Positions 19,608 through 29,416 of a stretch of DNA of 44,651 nt are shown piece after piece. This DNA is from Desulfamplus sp. (lineage in GTDB: Bacteria; Desulfobacterota; Desulfobacteria; Desulfobacterales; Desulfobacteraceae). Location: assembly GCA_015232555.1 (NCBI GenBank), contig JADFZJ010000034.1, forward strand, positions 1-44,651. Direction: 5' to 3'. The notes under the pieces were generated by a model that was not told where the DNA came from, ran no database searches, and worked only from the letters and a program-made list of their open reading frames with translations. Position numbers and translations under genes: made by a program. Within the stretch, counting starts at the first letter, position 1; each line of letters opens with the position of its first letter.

Positions 19608-21101
19608 TTAAAAACGTATAATAGGTCTTATAGATACTGCATGTTCTACTATTTTTCTGCCAAGCATCTGAAAAATGATGTTATGAAATGGCAGCATTGA
19701 GTACCAATAGATTCTACCAAGAAGTCCCCGAGGGTGGAAATGGGCAGTTTGCACCATAGTACCACGCTCTGATTGAATATCAAACTCAAGCCACGCTTTA
19801 CCCGGAAGCTTCATCTGTGCGGCTAACAAAAGACGTTTTCCATCTCTTATATCTGCAACTTTCCAGAAATCTACTGCATCACCTATTCTCAAATTTTTAG
19901 TTGATCTCCTGCCCCTATTTAGCCCAACACCGCCTGAGAGTTTATCAATAATGCCTCTTATCTCCCATAAAAAATTAAATGCAAACCAGCCATTTTCTCC
20001 ACCAAGAGAGCAGACTGACGCAAATAATTTATCCGTTGAAACTTTACCGATTGAAAATTTACGCACATCTCTAAGAACTGCACCTGCACTTTCGCCAACA
20101 AAAGCAGGCGAATCAAACTCTGTAAGATCGCAACTGTTATCTTCAGAGCTGTCACACCAGCGGCTCAAGACCTGACTCTGTTCTATTTCATCAATCGCAA
20201 GTTTAACAGCCTGATTAAACGGCATTGGTTTTATTGTTGGAAAGTATCTTTGAGCATGATCATTTAATAAAATGGTCTCAGATTTAAGCCCCTCAATTAG
20301 TGCTGATGCCATTTTTAACGGAACTGGTGTAAAAAGAATGAGCCAGTATGATGAGAGCTTCGGCGTTAAAACTGGTACTGGAATTAAAAATCTCTCAAGC
20401 CCCATAACCTTTGCGGTCTCTTGCATCATCTGCTTAAAATTCATAGCAGAGGTGCCGATATCAACAATTAAATTTCCGTCAATATCAGCAGTAATTGCAG
20501 ATTCAAGATAGGCAATTACATCGTTAATCGCAATTGGCTGTGTAATGGTGTTGACCCATTTAGGAGTTATCATAATCGGCAGTTTATGGATAAGATGGCG
20601 GACTATCTCAAAGCTGGCACTACCTGATCCTATAATAATTCCTGCTCTAAACCAAATTGTCTGTATCTTATCTTCACATGCACTTAAAATCTCGCCTGTT
20701 TCAATGCGGCTTAAAAGATGTTTGCTTGCACTCTCTTTTGCTCCAAGCCCGCCAAGATATATTATTCTTTTTACACCAGCGGCAATACAGGCATCTCTGA
20801 AATTTTCAGCACTTTTACGATCTTTGGCTTCAAAATCGCTGTTTTTACCTCCCATTGAGTGGATAAGATAAAAGGCAGTATCAATATTTTCAAGGGCAAT
20901 CCCAAGAGATTTAGGATTAAAAGTATCTGCTTCAACTATCTGAAGTTTGCCCTGCACCTCTTTTGCATGAATTGCGAGATCAAGTTTATTTTTATCTCTA
21001 ACCATCAGGCGGATATTAAGATCGTCTCTTTTGATCAGAAGTTGTTTTAATCTTCTACCTACATAGCCTGTTGCTCCAGTTATCAATACGTTTTTCTTCA
21101 T
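19608..21101 (-). CDS. SDR-family NAD(P)-binding protein with C-terminal DUF2867 domain
   Basis: The preferred start is the ATG at 21101 (497 residues), preceded by GGAA. The longer frame to 21146 overlaps the end of the upstream gene and adds a Lys-rich, unconserved stretch. The N-terminal half is an atypical/NmrA-like Rossmann fold: ITGATGYVGRRL (about 7-18) as nucleotide-binding loop, AFYLIHSMGG and IIYLGGLG. The C-terminal part (about 330-490) carries the DUF2867 features: W-rich FNFLWEIRGIIDKLSGG, then HFHPRGLLGRIYWYSMLPFH. Proteins of this architecture are widespread oxidoreductase-like proteins of unknown substrate. No partner gene is evident. Confidence 0.85.
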   Translation of the reverse strand: MKKNVLITGATGYVGRRLKQLLIKRDDLNIRLMVRDKNKLDLAIHAKEVQGKLQIVEADTFNPKSLGIALENIDTAFYLIHSMGGKNSDFEAKDRKSAENFRDACIAAGVKRIIYLGGLGAKESASKHLLSRIETGEILSACEDKIQTIWFRAGIIIGSGSASFEIVRHLIHKLPIMITPKWVNTITQPIAINDVIAYLESAITADIDGNLIVDIGTSAMNFKQMMQETAKVMGLERFLIPVPVLTPKLSSYWLILFTPVPLKMASALIEGLKSETILLNDHAQRYFPTIKPMPFNQAVKLAIDEIEQSQVLSRWCDSSEDNSCDLTEFDSPAFVGESAGAVLRDVRKFSIGKVSTDKLFASVCSLGGENGWFAFNFLWEIRGIIDKLSGGVGLNRGRRSTKNLRIGDAVDFWKVADIRDGKRLLLAAQMKLPGKAWLEFDIQSERGTMVQTAHFHPRGLLGRIYWYSMLPFHNIIFQMLGRKIVEHAVSIRPIIRF

Positions 21102-21129
21102 AGCCGGTTCCATTTTTATAATTTTGATT

Positions 21130-21822
21130 TTACTTGAAATTTGCAATAATTTTATCGTTAATACAAGATCGTAAAAAAATATTCATCTCTTTCATATTGT
21201 TTGAAGAATAAAAATCCAACATTAGTTTGTTGAATTCAAATTGACGTTTAACTGGAACGTTGATAATTGGATAACCTTCATTTAGCAAAATACCATTCAT
21301 CATGAATCGCCCCATACGCTTATTGACGTCCCAAAAGAATTGAGCCCTCGCCATTTTCAAAAACACAGCAATGGCTTTGTCATATACGTCAGAGATTAAA
21401 TCAACTTCAGATTCTGTTTTTAACCAAATTTCATCCAAATTTTCAGGAGAAGGTGGTTCATAATCTGAACCACTGATTGAAACGTTGCCTGAACGAAAGA
21501 CACCCCACTCAAATGATTCTTCTTTCCCTGATATCTTGTGAAGTTCAAGGGCTATCGTTTTCTTAAATTCAAATTTGTTTTCATCGATTAATTCAAAAAT
21601 ACGCTTCCAGGTATTTGCTTGATTTATCACCATATTCTGCTCACTGATCTTGTGCCCGCCAACAGTGATACCATCCAATATAGTTTGGACTTCAGGCAAT
21701 GTCATGACAACACCTTCAAGATTCACAGCTTCGTAAACTAATGAAGGAAGTTCACGAATAGCTAAATACTTTGCCAATCTTCTATTGGGAGTCATATTCC
21801 AGTGTGTATCTGAAACTGCCAT
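21130..21822 (-). CDS. Fic-fold protein with degenerate active-site motif
   Basis: The preferred start is the ATG at 21822 (230 residues), preceded by GGAAAG. The open frame reaches 21978, but its first 52 residues lie against a transposase relic and look unrelated. An inhibitory-helix-like motif, AVNLEGVVMTLPEV (Glu36), sits near the N-terminus, as in class II Fic proteins. The Fic core at 161-172 reads QFFWDVNKRMGR where active enzymes have HPFxDGNxRxxR. The catalytic His is Gln and the loop Gly is Val, while Asn167, Lys168 and Arg169 remain. Active Fic enzymes transfer AMP or other nucleotides to target proteins; this protein may be inactive or changed in chemistry. Confidence 0.75.
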   Translation of the reverse strand: MAVSDTHWNMTPNRRLAKYLAIRELPSLVYEAVNLEGVVMTLPEVQTILDGITVGGHKISEQNMVINQANTWKRIFELIDENKFEFKKTIALELHKISGKEESFEWGVFRSGNVSISGSDYEPPSPENLDEIWLKTESEVDLISDVYDKAIAVFLKMARAQFFWDVNKRMGRFMMNGILLNEGYPIINVPVKRQFEFNKLMLDFYSSNNMKEMNIFLRSCINDKIIANFK

Positions 21823-21999
21823 ATTCTTTCCATTTGATTGTTTATAAAAAATACAATTATTTAATACACCGTTATCAATAATACCTTCGCCAAAAATTTG
21901 AGAGGGGAAATGAGTTAAGAGTATAAATTTATGTAAAAATGAGGAACAGTTCTGATAGAATTGAATTGAGAGAGACAATAAAATCAGAAGGAGTTCCTC

Positions 22000-22325
22000 A
22001 TGTTGCGGATTATGCCCTATTTGGAGTGTTTAAGCCAGAATTTTCCTAAAAAAACTGTAAGGATGTTAGGAATTGTGAGCGAGGCGATGTTATGCTGTAA
22101 AGGTCGTATAACGATGTTGGGATTGAGCAGATGGAGTGGAAAAGGAGGCAGTTATCGTAGTATTCAAAGATTTTATGGAAGTAAGGTGGATTGGCTGCTG
22201 CTCAATTGGCTTTTTTAAAGAAGCACCGATTGAAACAAGAAGAAGTATATCTGCTTACGGGTGATGAGACTACGGTTACCAAATCTGGGAAGTCAACATA
22301 CGGATTAATTTCCCTGCACTATTGA
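22000..22325 (+). pseudogene. Truncated, frameshifted DDE transposase relic
   Basis: The first frame (22000-22218) gives a start preceded by GGAG, then MLGLSRWSGKGGSYRSIQRF, a typical N-terminal region of IS4-like DDE transposases. At about 22195 the reading must shift to continue as AFLKKHRLKQEEVYLLTGDE and TTVTKSGKSTYGL, which includes the first catalytic Asp. It ends at a stop at 22323-22325, so about two thirds of the usual protein is missing. A 7-bp inverted pair GAGGAAC/GTTCCTC (21941-21947, 21992-21998) flanks the leader. No functional enzyme can be made. Confidence 0.8.
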
Positions 22326-22408
22326 ATGTAACGGTGATTCAGAAAATACAGCTCAAATGCTGCATTCACCCTCATAAAAGGGCTGCTTAATTGGCGAAGG
22401 TATTGTTA

Positions 22409-23050
22409 TTACAATTCAATTATTTTATTTTGAATGGCAAATCTTGAAAGTTCGGCATTATTTCGTAAGTTCAATTTTTTCAATATTCTTGATCTATATG
22501 TATCCACAGTTTTTACACTGATATGGTAACTCTCTGCAATTTCATGGTTGGTCTGCCCTAAAGCAAGTTTACGAAGCACTTGAAGTTCTCTCATGGAGAG
22601 TGATTCAGCACCAGATTTAGTGCTGTCTCCTCTTACGACTCGCATTGCTAATGCTTCGCTTGCCTTTTCAGTAAGGTAGCGTCCCCCTAAATAAAGTTTT
22701 TTTACTGCATCCACAAGCTGTTCAGGAGCAGCCTGTTTTGTGACATAACCCATTGCTCCAGCCTCCACAGCTCTCACCACATACTGCTCTTCATCGTGCA
22801 TAGTGAGAATAAGAACGGGCATTGATGGACTCTGTAATTTAAGCTGTGATACAACCTCAAGCCCGTCCATTCCAGGAGGCATAGAGATATCCACAACCGC
22901 AACATCTGGTTTGAATTTAAGTGTCTTATGTATTGCTTCATTGCCGTCAGCAGCCTCAGCCACTACCTCCATCTCACCACTCTCTTCAATTATGCGGCGG
23001 AGACCTTCTCGGACAATCTTATGGTCATCTGCAAGTAGCACTTTAATCAT
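22409..23050 (-). CDS. NarL/FixJ-type response regulator
   Basis: The product has 213 residues. The receiver has D8/D9, phospho-acceptor D54 in VVDISMPPGMDG and KQAAPEQL at the end. A LuxR-type helix-turn-helix follows (about 148-205: LSMRELQVLRKLALGQTNHE, then ISVKTVDTYRSRI). It should bind DNA as a dimer when phosphorylated. It lies 101 bases behind the sensor kinase at 23152-25353, its evident partner. The targets cannot be read from this window. Confidence 0.93.
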   Translation of the reverse strand: MIKVLLADDHKIVREGLRRIIEESGEMEVVAEAADGNEAIHKTLKFKPDVAVVDISMPPGMDGLEVVSQLKLQSPSMPVLILTMHDEEQYVVRAVEAGAMGYVTKQAAPEQLVDAVKKLYLGGRYLTEKASEALAMRVVRGDSTKSGAESLSMRELQVLRKLALGQTNHEIAESYHISVKTVDTYRSRILKKLNLRNNAELSRFAIQNKIIEL

Positions 23051-23151
23051 TGTAATTTTTTCCCATAAAGATATCTATCCATTAATATATATAGGCTTTA
23101 CACATTCTCAACAACTATCAAAATGCTGTAGCATTAAAATGAAATCTGATA

Positions 23152-25353
23152 TCAGCAGTCACTTTTAATATCAAGTTTGCATACAATTTTTGTCCCTTTA
23201 TCAGGAGCTGAAAATATATCAAGAGAGCCGCCAGCCAAAGTTGCCCGCTCTTTCATCCCTGTCAACCCCAAACCGTGGTACTCTTTATTGCCCACAGATG
23301 AGAAGCCGCATCCATTGTCCTCAATCGTTAAGCTCAAACGAGTCTTAAAGTTTGCGGAAAGTCCAACTGAATCTGCTGACAGATCAACAGATATTTCAGT
23401 AGCTTTTGAATGTTTAAGTGCGTTTGTAAGTGCCTCTTGTGCAATTCTGTAAAGAGCCGTAGCAAATGCATCATCAATTTCAGGGATTTCAGTGTGACGG
23501 AACAGAAACCAGATATCTGAACGTTTTTCAAAATCACGGATAAGAGACTCCAAAGCATCTACAAGACCTAAATCATCAAGCAGCCCTGGTCTTAAACGAA
23601 AAGCCATAGCTCTTACGTCTGCAATAGTGTCATCAATCAGAGAGCAGATACGGCTTGCCCTCTCTGCCGCGTTTGAATCAAGAGGTTCAAGGTATTTTTC
23701 AAGCCATACTCCATCCATTTTAAGGGCTGTCAATACCTGCCCGAGATGGTCATGAAGTTCTCTTGCAACCGCACGGCGTTCATTTTCATGTGCTGCCATT
23801 ATGTTGCCTGAAAGTTTTCTCAACTGATCTTGAACCCTTCTAACTTCTTCTGTTCGCTCTTCAACCTGCTGTTCAAGATCAAGAGAGTAGCGGGAGAGCC
23901 TCTCTCTTGCAAGTTCTAAATCATGCTGTGCCTGATTTTTCTCTGTAACATCCACGCTAACAGCAAGCGATCTTACAACCTTCCCCTCTTCATCACGTAC
24001 ACCATAGCATGAGAGCAGAATCTCAATCTTTTCTCCATTTTGTTTTAGGTATGTATATGGAACATCCTTGCAAAAGCCTGTTTTAAAAAAATATGGAAAA
24101 ACAACCTCCTCAGCATATTTTTTTGAATCATCGCTGTAAAAGTCGGTCAGGGTCTTTCCTACAACTTCATCTCTTGCATAGCCCATCTTTTCAAGCCAAA
24201 AATCACTGACTCCAATAATTTTTCCATCTGTATCAATAGAGTGGAGCATCACTGGAGTGTTATGGTAAATGTGTCTGTAACGTGCTTCGCTTAACCGTAA
24301 CTCGTTTTCAGCTTTCTTTCTCTTAGATATCTCTTGAATCGCTTTTTTGTAGAGAATAAAAACGGAAATACCGATAAATATGGAGATTATGATAATAATC
24401 TGCCCAATTACCCGAAGAAATGGTTGTGCAAGCTCTTTTGAAATCTCTTGAAGGCTTCTCAGATGAACTATTTTCCACCCTGTATATCCATCAAGTGCCA
24501 TTTGAGAGTATAGATATTTTTTTCTATTGCGATCAATCACATAGCCGTAATTCAAAGGCGAAAATCCAGACCAGTTCCAGTTAATATCTCCAAACTGCCG
24601 CGTTTCGTTAATCTTTTGAATCTCTGTTTTGTCAAGTTTCCAAAGCAGCGTTAACTTAAGCTCTTGAGAGTTAGAGATAAAAATTACGCCATTTGGGTCA
24701 GTAACCAGTAAAATCCCCTCTGAATCCGCAAAGAGCTTTGATTCAATCAGCTCTACTGATGCCTTAATAACAGCAACTCCAATAATTTCTCTTTTTTGAG
24801 AGTTGTAAACATGGTGGCTGTAATAAACCCCTCTTTTGTTTGAGGTTGTTCCCAATGCAAGATAGGTAAATGGTCTGCCCTCAACTGCTTCCACAAAGTA
24901 TGGTCTAAATGAAAAATTTTTCCCCACAAAGCTGTCTGGATCATTTCTGTTGCTTGATGCTATAGTCTCACCCTTGCTGTTCAGAAGATAACAGACTTCA
25001 ATATTAAGAGCATTGGCAAAATTATCGAGAATTGAGTTTAGATTGTTAAGTGTATATAACTTTATAGTAGAATCTATAACACTATTTCCAATTGTAGTTC
25101 TAATAGCATTAAGGTTAGCCATTTGCAGTGCATATTCTAACTCCTGAAGTCCTGCAAGTGCTTTGACTGGTTTAACATGTTCAGAAAGTGAGGCTGAAAG
25201 TTGTCTGTTAAAGAGTTCAAGTCGTCTGTTTGCATGATTTTCAGCCTGTTGAAATGCAGCTTGTTTCAGGGAGTGATAGTAGAGTCCCCCTCCTGCGGAG
25301 GCAGAAAGAACTGCAAGAATCGCCAGAACTAATATGATTATTCGTAACCGCAT
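23152..25353 (-). CDS. NarX/DegS-type sensor histidine kinase with periplasmic Cache-like domain and PAS
   Basis: The product has 733 residues. Transmembrane segments lie at about 5-27 and 305-333 around a periplasmic domain of about 275 residues, with Cache-type features (SKGETIASSNRND, GKNFSFRPYF, YYSHHVYNSQKREIIG). A PAS domain (about 350-475), a coiled coil and a HisKA_3 box ARELHDHLGQ with His534 follow. The HATPase has EDNGCGF and GLGLTGMKERA, the short form of this family. It phosphorylates the NarL-type regulator encoded next. Double Cache domains of this kind usually bind small organic acids or amino acids; the ligand is unknown. Confidence 0.92.
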   Translation of the reverse strand: MRLRIIILVLAILAVLSASAGGGLYYHSLKQAAFQQAENHANRRLELFNRQLSASLSEHVKPVKALAGLQELEYALQMANLNAIRTTIGNSVIDSTIKLYTLNNLNSILDNFANALNIEVCYLLNSKGETIASSNRNDPDSFVGKNFSFRPYFVEAVEGRPFTYLALGTTSNKRGVYYSHHVYNSQKREIIGVAVIKASVELIESKLFADSEGILLVTDPNGVIFISNSQELKLTLLWKLDKTEIQKINETRQFGDINWNWSGFSPLNYGYVIDRNRKKYLYSQMALDGYTGWKIVHLRSLQEISKELAQPFLRVIGQIIIIISIFIGISVFILYKKAIQEISKRKKAENELRLSEARYRHIYHNTPVMLHSIDTDGKIIGVSDFWLEKMGYARDEVVGKTLTDFYSDDSKKYAEEVVFPYFFKTGFCKDVPYTYLKQNGEKIEILLSCYGVRDEEGKVVRSLAVSVDVTEKNQAQHDLELARERLSRYSLDLEQQVEERTEEVRRVQDQLRKLSGNIMAAHENERRAVARELHDHLGQVLTALKMDGVWLEKYLEPLDSNAAERASRICSLIDDTIADVRAMAFRLRPGLLDDLGLVDALESLIRDFEKRSDIWFLFRHTEIPEIDDAFATALYRIAQEALTNALKHSKATEISVDLSADSVGLSANFKTRLSLTIEDNGCGFSSVGNKEYHGLGLTGMKERATLAGGSLDIFSAPDKGTKIVCKLDIKSDC

Positions 25354-25545
25354 ATTTTTTATGAATTTTTTTCTATGTGACTATTTGAATTTTTATCATG
25401 TGAACAGTATAACGTATAGCTATATGGAGTTAAATGATTTTTATATCCATTCTGAAATTAAGATTTATCAACGGGTTAAAACATAAAGAGATGTGAGCAT
25501 TATTTATAATTACTGTAACATTTTGGGCTGAGGACAAAAAAATAC

Positions 25546-25574
25546 TTGATTTATTATTTGTTAAGTAATACGCT
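25546..25574 (+). promoter_or_regulatory. Candidate sigma-70 promoter for the cold-shock gene
   Basis: TTGATT (25546-25551) and TACGCT (25569-25574) are separated by exactly 17 bases. Transcription would begin near 25581, leaving a leader of about 165 bases before the cold-shock start. Confidence 0.5.
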
Positions 25575-25580
25575 CCCCGC

Positions 25581-25749
25581 CGTAAGTTAAAGCAAGGTGT
25601 TGGTCAGGTCAATTATGACTTAATTTTATCTGAAATTTACTTACAACTGTAAGGTTTCGTTCTAAAGGGAAGATCCATTTGTGAAAGTGGCAAGAACCTT
25701 GAGTTTGGAACTACATTTATCTATTTTTTAATTTAAGGAGATTGTCAGC
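25581..25749 (+). promoter_or_regulatory. Long 5' leader of the cold-shock gene
   Basis: The leader contains a CTTAC-AACT-GTAAG hairpin (about 25639-25652) and an AAGGTT/AACCTT pair enclosing about 40 bases. The AAGGAG site lies in a U- and A-rich unpaired stretch nine bases before the ATG. Long structured leaders that act as temperature-sensing elements are known for cspA in Escherichia coli. Similar control here is inferred from length and structure only. Confidence 0.4.
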
Positions 25750-25950
25750 ATGGCAGATGGTATTGTAAAATGGTTTAATGATTCAAAAGGTTTTGGTTTT
25801 ATTGAGCAGGAAAATGGACCAGATGTATTTGTTCATCACACAGGCATCAATGCAACAGGTTTTAAATCCCTGAACGAAGGTGACCGCGTTAAATTTGATA
25901 TTGAGCAGGGACAAAAAGGTCCTGCAGCAGTAAATGTTACTGTTCAATAG
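25750..25950 (+). CDS. Cold-shock domain protein (CspA family)
   Basis: The product has 66 residues, the standard length. The RNA-binding motifs are clear: [12 protein letters not shown] (RNP1) and DVFVHHTGI (RNP2), followed by [20 protein letters not shown]. It is a single OB-fold chaperone that melts secondary structure in RNA. AAGGAG lies nine bases upstream of the ATG. It appears monocistronic, between its own promoter and a strong terminator. Confidence 0.97.
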   Translation: MADGIVKWFNDSKGFGFIEQENGPDVFVHHTGINATGFKSLNEGDRVKFDIEQGQKGPAAVNVTVQ

Positions 25951-26034
25951 TAAAAAAACAGCATTCTATGATGATGTTAGAGTTTAATAAAAATATATCT
26001 CTGTAGCATCATTAAAAATAGAACTACAATTTAA

Positions 26035-26074
26035 AGCACTCCTGATTAATAAAAATCAGGAGTGCTTTTTTTTT
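26035..26074 (+). terminator. Intrinsic terminator after the cold-shock gene
   Basis: AGCACTCCTGATT pairs with AATCAGGAGTGCT across a short A-rich loop, giving a 13-bp stem. It is followed by nine T residues. It lies 85 bases after the cold-shock stop and insulates rbgA. Confidence 0.93.
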
Positions 26075-26157
26075 ATTTATACTTTATCAATGTCATGCTA
26101 CATTAACGCTTATCTATTAATCTTACGATCATATAAAACTATATAAAAAGAAACCTA

Positions 26158-27102
26158 ATGACAATTCAGTGGTTCCCGGGACATATGCAGGAGACAGAGC
26201 TTTTTTTGAAACAGGCTGTCTCAAATGTTGATGTGGTGATGGAGATACTTGACGCCAGACTACCCGCCTCCAGTTCAAATCCCCTTCTTGAGCAGATATG
26301 CAAATCTATTTTACGGATAAAAATTCTTAATAAAAAAGACCTTGCCGATCCTATTATAACTCGATTATGGCTTGATTATTTTCAGAGCACAAATGTAACT
26401 GACGAGCAATCTACAGCAGTTGCCATTACAGGTACTGACTCTGTGGATACATGGCGTGCATTAGAGGTTGCACTTTCAACACTTGAGGCATCAAAAAAGG
26501 TTAAGTCAAAAAGCCGCAGATTACGGGTCATGGTGGCAGGAATTCCAAACACTGGTAAATCAACTATTATGAATACCCTTGCAGGCAAACAAATTGCAAA
26601 AACAGGCAATGTTCCGGCAATCACTCGACACCAGCAACGAACGGGTCTTAAGAACAAAGTTGATATTTATGATACCCCTGGTATTCTGTGGCCTCTGCTT
26701 CAAAATCAGAATGGAGCGTATAGACTTGCTGCGAGCGGTGCAATATCTGATGTGGCTATTGACTACAATGAGATAGCTATTTTTATATTGAGCTATTTAA
26801 TAGAAAAATATCCTGACGCTCTGAAAGAGAGATACGACCTTTCAAATATTTATGATATAAATAATAAGAATATTAGAGAGAATCAGATAACTAATGCTGA
26901 AGAGGCAGAAAGCAGCTTTTTAAATCATAAAACTGCTGTTGATTATATAACTATGATTTTAGAAAAGATTGGAGCAGCAAGAGGATGTCTCAAAAAAGGC
27001 GGAGTAGTTAACCTGCAAAAGGCTTCTGAACTGCTTATAAGAGAGTTGAGATCAGGAAAGATCGGACGTATAAGTCTTGAATCACCTGAAGATTTCCTAT
27101 AA
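26158..27102 (+). CDS. rbgA: Ribosome biogenesis GTPase RbgA/YlqF
   Basis: The product has 314 residues, slightly longer than usual. It is circularly permuted as expected: FPGHM near the N-terminus, G4 NKKD at 58-61 first, then G1 GIPNTGKS at 128-135 and G3 DTPG at 172-175. A helical C-terminal domain (about 225-305) completes the protein. It helps assemble the large ribosomal subunit. The N-terminal QWFPGHM motif is diagnostic of the YlqF group. The gene appears to stand alone between the cold-shock terminator and prc. Confidence 0.94.
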   Translation: MTIQWFPGHMQETELFLKQAVSNVDVVMEILDARLPASSSNPLLEQICKSILRIKILNKKDLADPIITRLWLDYFQSTNVTDEQSTAVAITGTDSVDTWRALEVALSTLEASKKVKSKSRRLRVMVAGIPNTGKSTIMNTLAGKQIAKTGNVPAITRHQQRTGLKNKVDIYDTPGILWPLLQNQNGAYRLAASGAISDVAIDYNEIAIFILSYLIEKYPDALKERYDLSNIYDINNKNIRENQITNAEEAESSFLNHKTAVDYITMILEKIGAARGCLKKGGVVNLQKASELLIRELRSGKIGRISLESPEDFL

Positions 27103-27225
27103 AAAGACTCCTATATCCCCATATTTTTGATATAAAGTATTTATAACCATCTTAGAGTCTGTCTAAATATTCAGTCTCTTAACTATCAGGTAATTTTAGA
27201 AACTATACACCGTCAGAGTTGGAAT

Positions 27226-29415
27226 ATGATGACCAAATTAAAAAAATGTTCAGAAAAGATTATCTTGTCAAATGCAATAGCACTTATTTCTGCCATTATA
27301 TTTGCTATTACCCTTCCATCTTTTGCATTAGCCCAGGCAACACATTCTATTCAGGAAAAAGCCCTTGGCATTAATAATAGTCTTAAAAAAGTGACATTCA
27401 CAAAAGATGATGCCGATATGTGCGTAAATATTATTACATATCTTTCAAGATCACACTATTTAGGGCTTAAATTCAATGACAATCTCTCCTCAAAAATATT
27501 GGATCAGTATGTTAATATTCTTGATCCAGGGAAAAATCTTTTTACCCAAAATGAGATTAATGAATTTGAACAAATAAGGTACTGGCTTGATAATACCCTC
27601 AAAAAAGGTGATCTTACACCAGGATACGCTATTTTTAACAAATATCTTGAGAGATCATTAGAAAAGCTGAATTATATTAATAAACGTATAGATAACTGGC
27701 AAACCAACTTCAAGTTTGACGGCGATGACGAGATATCACTGGACAGAAAAAACGCTCCATGGCCAATTGATAAAGATGAGCTTAAAATTTTGTGGGATAA
27801 TGAGTTGAAAAATACCATAATATCGTTCCAGCTTGAGGGGGAAAATAATGAAGATATCACCAATCTTCTTTCCAAAAGGTATAGAAGCAGGCTCAGCAGG
27901 CTTATGCAGATAAACTCTGAAGACGCCTTCAAAACCTACATCAACTCTGTTGCAATGAGCTTTGACCCTCATACACAGTTTTTTCCACCCCGTATGTCAG
28001 AGGACTTTGATATTCAGATGAGCCTGTCTCTTGAAGGGATCGGAGCCGTATTGCAGACAGAATATGAATACACTAAAGTGGTAAGTCTTATACCAGCAGG
28101 ACCTGCTGACAAATCAGGGCTTCTGATGCCGGGAGACAAGATCATCGGGGTGGGACAAGGTTTGAAAGGTACAATACAAGATACAGTTGGATGGCGTATT
28201 GATGAAGTTGTGAATCTCATACGAGGACCAAAAGACTCGTTTGTATCAATAAAAATAATTCCTGCTGGACAAAAAGGTTCACATAATTTCAAGATAATCA
28301 ACATAAAACGGGATAAAGTGAAACTTGAAGAGCAGGCAGCACAAAAAAAAGTTATTCCTTTTAAACGAAATGGACATACTGTTAATATTGGAGTTATTAC
28401 CATTCCAACTTTTTATCTTGATTTCAAAGGGATGCAGGAGGGTACAAATGATTACAGAAGCACCACCCGAGATGTCTTTTTTTTAATTGAAGAGCTTAAA
28501 AAAGAAAATATACAGGGGTTAATTATTGACCTTAGAGATAATGGTGGGGGTGCTCTTCAAGAGGCTAATCAACTGACAGGGCTTTTTATAAACTCAGGTC
28601 CAACTGTCCAGATACGCTACAGAAACGGCAATATGTCTCGATTGGAAGATATGGATCCTTCAATTATATACAACGGTCCGCTTATTGTAATGGTCAACCG
28701 TATGAGTGCTTCTGCATCAGAAATATTTGCAGGGGCAATCAAAGATTATAACAGGGGTCTTATTGTAGGCAATCAGACTTTTGGCAAGGGAACAGTTCAG
28801 TCGCTTCAACCAATTGACAATGGACAACTTAAACTTACCAATGCAAAATTTTACAGAGTCTCAGGTGAAAGTACACAAAATTTAGGTATTATTCCAGACA
28901 TTGACTTTCCACCTACTTACAATAGTGAAGAAACAGGAGAAAGTTCTCTTGATGGTGCACTTCCATGGGACAAATCAGAACGTGCCTCTTACACGCCTTA
29001 CCCTGACACACTAATCAAATATGCACTTTCACAGTTAAAGGAAAGGCATCTTAAGCGGGTTGAAAATAATCCTGATTTTACATATCTGAAGGAAAAATAC
29101 GAACTGTCTAAGGAGATATACAATTTAAAATCTCTATCTCTAAACAGTGCGAAAAGAGCGGAATACAAACAACATCTTGATAAGATAGAACTGGAAATCG
29201 AAAACCGCTTCAGAACGGCAAAAGGCAAAGAACCATTTTCATCTATTGAGCAGCTTCACCAGTCAGACCCAAGAAAAAAAGGGATAGATGATGAAGAGAT
29301 TGTTATCGAAAATCCTAAGAAAAAAGAGGATAAGGAAGATATTCTGCTTACAGAGACAGGAGAAATTATGGGAGATTTTATCAACCTTGTCCAATCTCGG
29401 GGATATAAGTGGTAG
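27226..29415 (+). CDS. prc: Tail-specific C-terminal processing protease (S41A family)
   Basis: The product has 729 residues, near the length of E. coli Prc/Tsp. A signal peptide (about 10-37, ending SFALAQA) sends it to the periplasm. A helical N-terminal region, a PDZ domain (about 245-345) and the S41 core follow. The catalytic dyad is Ser496 (in MSASASEIF) and Lys521 (in FGKGTVQ), with Asp507 at the spacing seen in E. coli Prc. It degrades or trims proteins by their C-terminal tails. It is followed at once by the AsmA-like gene, so the two are probably co-transcribed. Confidence 0.95.
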   Translation: MMTKLKKCSEKIILSNAIALISAIIFAITLPSFALAQATHSIQEKALGINNSLKKVTFTKDDADMCVNIITYLSRSHYLGLKFNDNLSSKILDQYVNILDPGKNLFTQNEINEFEQIRYWLDNTLKKGDLTPGYAIFNKYLERSLEKLNYINKRIDNWQTNFKFDGDDEISLDRKNAPWPIDKDELKILWDNELKNTIISFQLEGENNEDITNLLSKRYRSRLSRLMQINSEDAFKTYINSVAMSFDPHTQFFPPRMSEDFDIQMSLSLEGIGAVLQTEYEYTKVVSLIPAGPADKSGLLMPGDKIIGVGQGLKGTIQDTVGWRIDEVVNLIRGPKDSFVSIKIIPAGQKGSHNFKIINIKRDKVKLEEQAAQKKVIPFKRNGHTVNIGVITIPTFYLDFKGMQEGTNDYRSTTRDVFFLIEELKKENIQGLIIDLRDNGGGALQEANQLTGLFINSGPTVQIRYRNGNMSRLEDMDPSIIYNGPLIVMVNRMSASASEIFAGAIKDYNRGLIVGNQTFGKGTVQSLQPIDNGQLKLTNAKFYRVSGESTQNLGIIPDIDFPPTYNSEETGESSLDGALPWDKSERASYTPYPDTLIKYALSQLKERHLKRVENNPDFTYLKEKYELSKEIYNLKSLSLNSAKRAEYKQHLDKIELEIENRFRTAKGKEPFSSIEQLHQSDPRKKGIDDEEIVIENPKKKEDKEDILLTETGEIMGDFINLVQSRGYKW

Positions 29416-29416
29416 A

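Larger units (their letters stand above)
25354..25749. other. Divergent intergenic region between sensor kinase and cold-shock gene
   Basis: There is no gene in these 396 bases. The right half holds the cold-shock promoter and leader. The left half should carry the promoter of the minus-strand kinase, but nothing stands out beyond AT-rich DNA. Confidence 0.5.

Noticed and set aside
21823-21978. First 52 residues of the longest Fic reading frame
   Set aside because: They do not resemble the family, run into the transposase relic leader, and the ATG at 21822 has its own ribosome site.
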